A DNA stretch of 9,829 nt. Source: Syntrophaceae bacterium UBA2208 (GTDB lineage: Bacteria; Desulfobacterota; BSN033; UBA1163). The DNA is taken from contig DCUS01000051.1 in the NCBI GenBank assembly GCA_002327885.1, positions 1-9,829 on the forward strand, read 5' to 3'. The translations under genes and the position numbers were made by a program. Shown here one piece after another: positions 4,211-9,829 of the stretch. The notes beneath the pieces are model-generated. The model saw only the letters and a list, made by a program, of their open reading frames with translations, searched no databases and had not been told where the DNA came from. Each line of letters opens with the position of its first letter. The first letter of the stretch is position 1.

Positions 4211-6544
4211 ATGGACGGTCATTTTTCGCGGACAGACAAGAAGGATGTCCATGGTTCGCGTTTGAGTCGTAGAAAATTCTTGAAACTGGCAGCGATAGCA
4301 GGACTTTCTATTGGCGCCAGCGGAATACCTAAACAATCCGATTCCGCTCCTTCTGGTCAACCCGGTGCGGCAAGTGCTCCAAAGGGGAGATGGATTCATA
4401 CCTCTTGCTTAAATTGCCCTGCCCGCTGTGGAATAACCGTGAAGGTGGCAGGTGAGAAAGCCATACAGATTAAAGGGAATCGCTCATCCCTGGTTTCGGA
4501 AGGTCAGATTTGCCCCCGCGGTCACATCGGCCTTCAGGTCTTGTATGACCAGGAGAGGATCCTTTCCCCTTTAAAGAGGTCCCAGACGAAGAAAGGTAGA
4601 GGGATTGATCCCCTTTGGAAGCCTATCTCCTGGGATCAAGCCATAGAAGAAATTGTTGGGAAGATCCGATCCCTGCATGATACCTTACAGCCTCACCGCC
4701 TTTTGCTCTTATCCGGATTAAACTCGAGAAGCAATGAAGACCTGCTTTCACGGTTCGCAGAGGCCTTCGGTACGCCGAATCTGGTCTCTGGAGACGGCCT
4801 GGATCGTGAGGCCGAAAAGATAGGGAACTGGATGGCAGACGGTCATTTTGATGCCTGTGCCTATGATCTGGATCAAACCAATTATTTAATTTCTTTCGGT
4901 GCGGATCTTCTTGAATCGACCCCACCGGTTGCTCGGTGGCTTAGAAAATGGGGCAGAATGCGTCGTGAAAAACCCATTCGAACCAAGATCATCGACGTCC
5001 AACCCCGGTATTCGCTGACCGCCTCAAAATCTGACGAGTGGATTCCAATCAAACCGGGAACCGAAGCCGCCCTCGCCATGGCCATCGCCCATGTCATCAT
5101 CAGAGAAGAACTTTTTGACCAAAGGTTTATCAAAGAATGGACCGTAGGTTTTGATCAGTACCGGCAAATAGCCCTACAGTATTATGCGCCCGAGACCGTT
5201 TCAAAGATCACAGGGATTCCGGCTGAAACGATATACAGGATCGCAGGAGAGTTTGCGCGAACCCGACCTGCTCTGGCGATCCCGGGCAAGGGAGCCATCG
5301 CTTGGCCTGGAGGATCTTACACAGCCTATGCGATCCACTGTTTAAACGCGCTGGTCGGGAGCATTGATGTGCCGGGCGGAATTCTCTATCAGGAATCACC
5401 GGAGTACCGGACGATTCCGAATGGCCCTCGTGATGAGATCGCAAAAAAAGGGCTCGAACAACCTTTTCTGGATCTTCATGGGACGGAAGACTTTCCAGCC
5501 GCTCGAGTTGTCACAAATCAAGTACCACGGTCCATACTGGCAGGTAAACCTTACCCGATGGAAATGGCCATCGGGTTTAACAGCAATTTCAATATGACCG
5601 CCCCAGGCACAGGCCAATGGGAGGAGGCCCTTAAGAAGATCCGGTTTTATGTTCATGTCGCTCCATTTATCAGTGAAATGGCGGAGTTTGCCGATCTGGT
5701 CCTGCCTTCAACCACCTTTTTGGAGGAATGGGGATACGATCACTCTTCTCCTGGATCAGGCTCTGCCGAAATCAGGATCAAACAACCCGTCGTTAAACCG
5801 AGAGGAGATTCAAAATCGATTGGAGACATTCTTTTTCTTCTGGCTGGAAAATTTCCGGGAGCGGTGGAAAAGGCATTCAAGGATATTGGAGGCTCAGCAG
5901 AAGGCTATGCCCGGTTTCGAACGTCTTCTTTCCTTCCATGGGAGGAATTTCGAAAAAAAGGAGTCTGGAAGGGGCCGTCTTACGAATACAGAAAATATCC
6001 TCGAATCTTCCATACCCCTTCTAAAAAGTTTGAGTTTGTCTCCGGGAACCTTCGGACTCTTCAGATAAGGAATGGAAGAGAAGTAAGAGGAGGGATGGTC
6101 TTTTCCCCTCATTATTCGGATGCGAAGTGGCTGGGGGAAGAGGGACAATATCCCCTAATCCTATTCCCTTACCAGCCACTTCTCACTTTTGAGAACGGGA
6201 GCCAGAATTACCCCTGGGCCCAAGAGATCTTCCTGCCCATGCAAGGGGTGGGATGGATGAGCCCTGCAGAGATCAATAGCGAGACGGCCCGGAAAATGAA
6301 TCTCCGGGATCGGGACCAGGTCTGGATTGAATCCCCTTTCGGCAAAATTCGGACACTCATCAAGGTTTCCGAGGGGATCCATCCCGGGATTGTTTCCATA
6401 CCCTGCGGGCAAGGGCATACCTCTTACGGAAGGTGGCAAAAGAGGATCGGGTGCAATCCGAACGAGGTGACCGGGATTGATTTTGATGTTCTGAGCGGAC
6501 AGTCTGCGTTTTTCAACACAAGGGTCAAAATTTATAAGGCATAA
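4211..6544 (+). CDS. Tat-exported molybdopterin oxidoreductase, PsrA/PhsA-class catalytic subunit
   Basis: A large subunit of a complex iron-sulfur molybdoenzyme, about 777 residues. The N-terminus has a twin-arginine signal, SRRKFLKLAAIAG (RR at 20-21), so the folded protein goes to the periplasm. Four cysteines in C-x2-C-x3-C-x27-C (C66, C69, C73, C101; CLNCPARC ... ICPRG) bind one [4Fe-4S] cluster. Molybdopterin-binding segments follow, including IIDVQPRYSLTAS and WIPIKPGTEAALA (about 260-290), and the C-terminal cap domain covers about 660-777. Where PsrA/PhsA relatives have a Cys or Sec metal ligand, this protein reads SGDGLDREA (193-201), so the ligand may be Asp (D195 or D198) or absent. 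The start is uncertain: ATG 4211 has GGGAG 11 bases upstream; ATG 4193 and TTG 4178 are alternatives. First gene of the operon. Polysulfide, thiosulfate or quinone-linked formate chemistry cannot be told apart from sequence alone. Confidence 0.85.
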   Translation: MDGHFSRTDKKDVHGSRLSRRKFLKLAAIAGLSIGASGIPKQSDSAPSGQPGAASAPKGRWIHTSCLNCPARCGITVKVAGEKAIQIKGNRSSLVSEGQICPRGHIGLQVLYDQERILSPLKRSQTKKGRGIDPLWKPISWDQAIEEIVGKIRSLHDTLQPHRLLLLSGLNSRSNEDLLSRFAEAFGTPNLVSGDGLDREAEKIGNWMADGHFDACAYDLDQTNYLISFGADLLESTPPVARWLRKWGRMRREKPIRTKIIDVQPRYSLTASKSDEWIPIKPGTEAALAMAIAHVIIREELFDQRFIKEWTVGFDQYRQIALQYYAPETVSKITGIPAETIYRIAGEFARTRPALAIPGKGAIAWPGGSYTAYAIHCLNALVGSIDVPGGILYQESPEYRTIPNGPRDEIAKKGLEQPFLDLHGTEDFPAARVVTNQVPRSILAGKPYPMEMAIGFNSNFNMTAPGTGQWEEALKKIRFYVHVAPFISEMAEFADLVLPSTTFLEEWGYDHSSPGSGSAEIRIKQPVVKPRGDSKSIGDILFLLAGKFPGAVEKAFKDIGGSAEGYARFRTSSFLPWEEFRKKGVWKGPSYEYRKYPRIFHTPSKKFEFVSGNLRTLQIRNGREVRGGMVFSPHYSDAKWLGEEGQYPLILFPYQPLLTFENGSQNYPWAQEIFLPMQGVGWMSPAEINSETARKMNLRDRDQVWIESPFGKIRTLIKVSEGIHPGIVSIPCGQGHTSYGRWQKRIGCNPNEVTGIDFDVLSGQSAFFNTRVKIYKA

Positions 6545-6571
6545 TACGATCTCAAATTCCAAATGACAAAT

Positions 6572-6626
6572 TCCAAATTCAAAACTCAAATAACCAAAAT
6601 GATTTACTTGGAGTTTTGAATTTGGA
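6572..6626. repeat. Long inverted repeat in the intergenic gap
   Basis: The arms TCCAAATTCAAAACTC (6572-6587) and GAGTTTTGAATTTGGA (6611-6626) are perfectly complementary over 16 bp around a 23-base loop. Flanking stretches are built from the same words (CAAATTCCAAAT at 6553-6564; ATTTGTAATTTGG and GGGATTTGG at 6640-6665), so a longer imperfect hairpin of about 110 bases is possible. Such CAAATTCCAAAT-based elements look like the dispersed intergenic repeats of many environmental genomes. It occupies most of the 192-base gap between the molybdoenzyme gene and the Fe-S subunit gene and could tune expression or mRNA decay. A TATAAT (6707-6712) follows but has no good -35 partner. Confidence 0.65.
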
Positions 6627-6736
6627 TTATTGGAGCTTATTTGTAATTTGGTGCTTGGGATTTGGTGTTTAGCTTGGCAAGAGTTTTTTTGCTAATCTGG
6701 CAATAATATAATTTTTAAGGGTCGACGAGGTGCAGG

Positions 6737-7423
6737 ATGGCAAAATGGGGCATGGTGATCGATCTGGATAAATGTGTTGGATGCCAGGCGTGCGTTGTCG
6801 CCTGCAAGGAGGAAAATAACGTTCCCCACGGATCGCCCGAGGAGCAGAAGTCGAGGAGAGATATTTACTGGCATAAGATGATTGCTGTGACAAAGGGAAA
6901 ATACCCCCATGTCCGGACAGAGGTCATTCCCATGCCCTGTATGCAATGCGATCATCCTCCCTGCGTCACGGTCTGCCCGGCAAAGGCCACCTTCCAGCGG
7001 GATGATGGGATCGTCGTCCAGTATTTCCGGAGGTGCATCGGCTGCAAATATTGCATGGTGGCCTGTCCTTACGGGGCGAGGAGCTTTAATTACAAGGCAC
7101 AGGAGACAAAGGCCTATCACCGCCAGGACGAGCCGCCTGATCGCAAGTCCTGGGACCCCTGGCCTTTTCCTGCGAGAACCCAGGGCGTGGTAGAAAAATG
7201 CACCTTCTGCTTCCACCGGATCGACCAGGGACTCAAGGAGGGGAAAAAGATCGGGATAGAGGTCGTCCCTGCTTGCGTCGAGGCATGCCCATCACACGCA
7301 AGGACGTTTGGGGATCTGGATGACCCTCAAAGCCCAATAGCGCAACTCCTGGCCTCCCGCGCCTCTTTCCGGCTTCGGGAAGAACTGGCTACACAACCGA
7401 AGGTCATTTATCTCTCCCGGTGA
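6737..7423 (+). CDS. Four-cluster [4Fe-4S] electron-transfer subunit (PsrB/DmsB class)
   Basis: A 228-residue ferredoxin-like protein with 16 cysteines in the standard four-group order: C13-C16-C19-C23, C68-C71-C76-C80, C100-C103-C106-C110, and C155-C158 with C180-C184. This predicts four [4Fe-4S] clusters forming a wire between the molybdoenzyme and the membrane subunit. All sixteen positions are intact. There is no signal peptide, which is usual because this subunit is carried across by the Tat system together with the catalytic partner. The C-terminus (SRASFRLREELATQPKVIYLSR, residues 207-228, cited by its ends) resembles that of Psr, Qrc and Act complex subunits. The ATG has GAGG (6727-6730) six bases upstream. 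It is separated from the catalytic gene by the inverted-repeat gap and lies 48 bases before the NrfD-like gene. Confidence 0.92.
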   Translation: MAKWGMVIDLDKCVGCQACVVACKEENNVPHGSPEEQKSRRDIYWHKMIAVTKGKYPHVRTEVIPMPCMQCDHPPCVTVCPAKATFQRDDGIVVQYFRRCIGCKYCMVACPYGARSFNYKAQETKAYHRQDEPPDRKSWDPWPFPARTQGVVEKCTFCFHRIDQGLKEGKKIGIEVVPACVEACPSHARTFGDLDDPQSPIAQLLASRASFRLREELATQPKVIYLSR

Positions 7424-7471
7424 ACCCACCATCCCATGCCGGGGCTTTCTAACGGGGTGAAGGACTGACAG

Positions 7472-8683
7472 ATGGAACGGAACTATTCAACGATTGAAGG
7501 GACATCGAGAGGCTATAAGGTTCTTGTCGCCGTGCTGGGGGCAATGGTTGGGGTCTTCATCATGAGCTTCCTGGTGGCTTATCTTAAGGGGCAACAGGTG
7601 TGGGGGGTCAGCAACATCATCCCCTGGGGACAACTCATCACGTTCTACATCTACTTCATCGGCCTCAGCGCCGGGGCCATCATTATCTCTTCCCTTAGTT
7701 ACGTGTTCAAGCGGGAGATCTATGAGCCCATTGGGCGAATGGCCGTCTTCATGGGAATCCTGCTCATGGTGGGAGCCATGTCCTTTGTCCTGGTTGATCT
7801 CGGCAGGCCCGAGAAGGCGTGGCGGCTCTTCATGTACTTCTACCTTAACAACATGACCTCCCTCTTTGCCATCAACTCCATTTTCTATACGGGATACATC
7901 ACACTTATGCTGGTCTATCTCTGGCTGATCTTCGAAGGAAAGAAACGGCTGGCGGCCATCGTTGGAACCGTGGATGTTCTCTGGGCCATCGCCGTCCATA
8001 TGGGGACAGGTGCTATTTTCGGACTCATCGGGAACCGTGAGATCTACTTCTCGCCGATTAAGCCTTTTGAGTTTCTTACGGCGGCCCTTACCTCAGGAAC
8101 ATCGTTGATCATCCTGACCTCAGTCGTGACCTTTAAACTCACCCGGAGGGTCATTCAGGACGAATTGATCTTTTCGCTCGGTAGACTTCTCACCAGCATG
8201 ATTCTTATCCTCCTGGTCATGGTTTTCATCGATAAACTGACCCATCTCTACTTTCCTAACCGGGAGGCGGCGGTGTACCTATTCACCGGGAATTACTGGT
8301 GGATCTTCTGGATTTTCCAAATCGGTATGGGAATTGTTTTACCTCTGATCATCCTTATTCACCCGAAGACAAAAAATACTCTGCGCGGAGTGGTTGCCGC
8401 CGCTGTCTCGGTTGTCGTAGGGGTCTTTGGAGAGAGGGCGGCATTGGTCATCCCGGGGACGGCACATCCTCAGCCGTTTTTCCCGGGCAAGATCGAAGGC
8501 CCATGGGGGGAACCGGGGATCTTTCCGATTACGCCCTGGGAAACCATGCTCAGCCTGAGCATTGTTTCGTTCGTGGGACTCTTGTTTGTCCTTGGTCTGA
8601 GGTATCTGGAAATTCTCCCTGCCCGGACCGGCGAGTCCATCCCGGCAGGAACAGGCCCGACGGTTCAGCCAGGAAGCTCCTGA
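7472..8683 (+). CDS. NrfD/PsrC-type membrane subunit
   Basis: A 403-residue integral membrane protein of the NrfD/PsrC family, the quinone-interacting anchor of polysulfide reductase, Qrc and related complexes. About ten hydrophobic helices can be drawn at 17-37, 53-77, 89-110, 129-154, 163-186, 199-221, 236-258, 274-297, 302-320 and 357-379. Family marks include VWGVSNIIPWGQLI (43-56) and VDLGRPEKAW (108-117), the D-L-G-R-P motif ending the third helix. It carries no haem and in relatives exchanges electrons between the Fe-S subunit and menaquinone, in some cases with proton movement. The C-terminal tail (about 382-403) is Pro/Gly/Thr-rich and probably flexible. The ATG is preceded by GAAGGA. 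It is third in the operon. Confidence 0.9.
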   Translation: MERNYSTIEGTSRGYKVLVAVLGAMVGVFIMSFLVAYLKGQQVWGVSNIIPWGQLITFYIYFIGLSAGAIIISSLSYVFKREIYEPIGRMAVFMGILLMVGAMSFVLVDLGRPEKAWRLFMYFYLNNMTSLFAINSIFYTGYITLMLVYLWLIFEGKKRLAAIVGTVDVLWAIAVHMGTGAIFGLIGNREIYFSPIKPFEFLTAALTSGTSLIILTSVVTFKLTRRVIQDELIFSLGRLLTSMILILLVMVFIDKLTHLYFPNREAAVYLFTGNYWWIFWIFQIGMGIVLPLIILIHPKTKNTLRGVVAAAVSVVVGVFGERAALVIPGTAHPQPFFPGKIEGPWGEPGIFPITPWETMLSLSIVSFVGLLFVLGLRYLEILPARTGESIPAGTGPTVQPGSS

Positions 8684-8713
8684 TTTGTGAGATTTTTGAA
8701 AGGTGAGGGAATC

Positions 8714-8733
8714 GATCCCGCCTGAGCGGGATT
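8714..8733. repeat. Short G+C-rich hairpin between the NrfD-like gene and the small membrane gene
   Basis: ATCCCGC (8715-8721) and GCGGGAT (8726-8732) form a perfect 7-bp stem with loop CTGA, extended by one G-U pair. There is no T tract, so full termination is unlikely; mRNA stabilisation or partial attenuation inside the operon is possible. It also looks like a common short intergenic repeat. Confidence 0.45.
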
Positions 8734-8775
8734 CGGATGGAGTGAGCCCCTGGTGTCCGATACGGAGGAAAAAAA

Positions 8776-8985
8776 TTGAGGGCTACAGCCATTGTCATTG
8801 AGGTTTTGATCCTGGTGGGGGTAATCTACTGCCTTTTCCTGGCCGCCCGGTTGACGATCCTGGATGTCGGCTTTCATTCGAAATACGACCGGTTCGTGAG
8901 ATGGGCGCTGAGGATTGTCGGCGCAGTGGTCTCGGCATTTTTTATTGCCCATCTGACCCTATTTTACCCCAAACTTCTACCTTAA
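8776..8985 (+). CDS. Small two-helix membrane protein of the respiratory operon
   Basis: A 69-residue protein with two hydrophobic helices (about 4-26 and 42-63) joined by a charged loop containing TILDVGFHSKYDRFVRW. The start is TTG at 8776, supported by GGAGG at 8764-8768 with a 7-base gap. The loop has one histidine (H34), which does not by itself suggest haem binding. I do not recognise the family. It lies between the NrfD-like subunit and the HdrD/NarI-type oxidoreductase, 20 bases before the latter, and is probably co-transcribed with both. That makes it a likely accessory or linker subunit of the membrane complex (inference). The ribosome site and the membrane pattern support a real gene despite its size and rare start codon. 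Confidence 0.75.
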   Translation: MRATAIVIEVLILVGVIYCLFLAARLTILDVGFHSKYDRFVRWALRIVGAVVSAFFIAHLTLFYPKLLP

Positions 8986-9005
8986 TCTTGGTTCGAGGAA
9001 TCGAC

Positions 9006-9829
9006 GTGGACCTGACACATCTGGACTTTTGGGCAAAGCAAAATGCATACATCCTGAACGTCATTTACCCTGTCAGCATCGGCTTTTGCTTAATTCTCAT
9101 CGGGTTGGCCGGGCTTTTCATCTACACCTTCCGGCAGCAACATTACCGGTTATGGCGTCTTGGAAAAGAGGAGGAATGTTCGGACCGAATCCCTGAGAGG
9201 CTGAGGACTTTTCTAAGCGTGGCATTCGGTCATGCGCGCTTCTGGAGAGAGGGATACCCGGGCATGATGCATTTTCTAATCTTTTGGGGAACACTCTTTG
9301 TTTTCCTGGGAAAGGGGATCCGGCTCTTTTCCCCGTTGACTGGATTGACAGCCCCGCCTCAGGGCGTTTATCTTTTTGCCTCCTGGATCTCCGAAGTAGG
9401 GGGAGGGATCATCCTATTAGGGGGGGCGATGGCTGTTGTCCGGCGATTTGTTTTCAAACCATCACGGCTCGATTCGAAACCCGATGACCACCTGAAATAT
9501 CTCTGGGTTTTTATGATCCTCCTCACCGGCTATCTGGTCAAGGGCTACCGACTGGCCCTTACAGGTGGAAGTCTCCCACCTGATTCTTTCTCATGGGCAC
9601 CGGTCAGCTCCATCCTGTCCCAATTCATCCTCGTTTTGCCTTCCGAGCCGTTAAACGAACTCCTCGTCTGGCACCGGGTCCTGATCCACGCTATCCCCGC
9701 GGTCGCTTTCTTTGGCTATATTGTTGTGAGCCGGTCCTCCCTCGAGCATATTTACCTCTCCGCACTCAATGTTTTCTGTCGATCTCTGAAACCGAAGGGA
9801 GCCGTGCGGCCCATCCCAAATTTTGAGGA
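9006..9829 (+). CDS. Membrane b-type cytochrome / Fe-S oxidoreductase, N-terminal part (3' truncated)
   Basis: A frame opens at GTG 9006, with GAGGAA (8995-9000) five bases upstream, and stays open for 274 codons to the window edge. The visible part is the NarI-like membrane domain of the fusion proteins that continue into a cytoplasmic ferredoxin and HdrD-type cysteine-rich (CCG) domain. About five helices are present (near 17-40, 86-104, 121-145, 164-184, 226-243). The block LRTFLSVAFGHARFW and GYPGMMHFLIFWG (66-95) is typical of this family. Histidines H89, H223 and H228 are candidate haem b ligands. The last residues (AVRPIPNFE) are where the family passes to the Fe-S part. Related proteins include the ETF:menaquinone oxidoreductase (EMO) of Geobacter and syntrophs, and Tmc or Hdr-like membrane subunits. 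The Fe-S half lies outside the window, so this is inferred from the N-terminus. Confidence 0.8.
   Translation, partial: MDLTHLDFWAKQNAYILNVIYPVSIGFCLILIGLAGLFIYTFRQQHYRLWRLGKEEECSDRIPERLRTFLSVAFGHARFWREGYPGMMHFLIFWGTLFVFLGKGIRLFSPLTGLTAPPQGVYLFASWISEVGGGIILLGGAMAVVRRFVFKPSRLDSKPDDHLKYLWVFMILLTGYLVKGYRLALTGGSLPPDSFSWAPVSSILSQFILVLPSEPLNELLVWHRVLIHAIPAVAFFGYIVVSRSSLEHIYLSALNVFCRSLKPKGAVRPIPNFE

Noticed and set aside
6161..6589. Minus-strand 142-codon frame opposite the molybdoenzyme 3' end
   Set aside because: It is antisense to a well-supported gene and has no family resemblance. The same applies to the other long antisense frames over the operon, such as 6692-7216 and 7487-7999.
6707..6712. 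TATAAT before the Fe-S subunit gene as an internal promoter
   Set aside because: No acceptable -35 box lies 16-18 bases upstream; only a T run is there. Noted in the repeat entry but not called.

Overview
The window looks like a chromosomal piece from a strict anaerobe, most likely a deltaproteobacterium (Desulfobacterota, syntroph-like). This is an inference from three things. There is a HesB/IscA-like gene with an in-frame selenocysteine codon. There is a Tat-exported molybdopterin enzyme with PsrB- and PsrC-like partners. It is followed by a membrane b-type cytochrome/Fe-S oxidoreductase of the kind found in sulfate reducers and fatty-acid or aromatic-acid degrading syntrophs. No rRNA, tRNA, CRISPR array or insertion sequence was seen.

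Left part (1-1070, + strand): the 3' end of an unidentified gene, about 280 bases of mostly non-coding DNA with what may be a decayed remnant of a small DNA-binding-type protein, a REP-like hairpin, and a compact DUF433/DUF5615 toxin-antitoxin pair whose stop and start codons overlap.

Middle part (1074-3805): a minus-strand PurM-like AIR synthase preceded by a possible 15-codon leader ORF that overlaps its start codon. A divergent intergenic region holds three copies of CAAAATCTGA, a 12-bp perfect palindrome and a well-spaced promoter for a plus-strand WYL-domain regulator. Converging on the regulator is a minus-strand HesB-like selenoprotein of 103 residues. Conventional gene calling breaks it at the TGA codon (3704-3706). 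A stem-loop at a suitable distance after that TGA is a good bacterial SECIS candidate.

Right part (3806-9829, + strand): about 400 bases of A+T-rich leader with two candidate promoters, then an operon encoding a respiratory complex. It contains a Tat-exported molybdopterin oxidoreductase (PsrA/PhsA class), a four-cluster ferredoxin-like subunit (PsrB class), a ten-helix NrfD/PsrC-type quinone-interacting membrane subunit, a 69-residue two-helix membrane protein, and the N-terminal membrane part of an HdrD/NarI-type Fe-S oxidoreductase that runs off the window. The expected arrangement is a membrane quinone module linking a periplasmic molybdoenzyme to a cytoplasm-facing Fe-S oxidoreductase, possibly one fed by electron-transfer flavoprotein. 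The substrate cannot be read from the sequence, and the catalytic subunit lacks the usual Cys or Sec at the expected molybdenum-ligand site.
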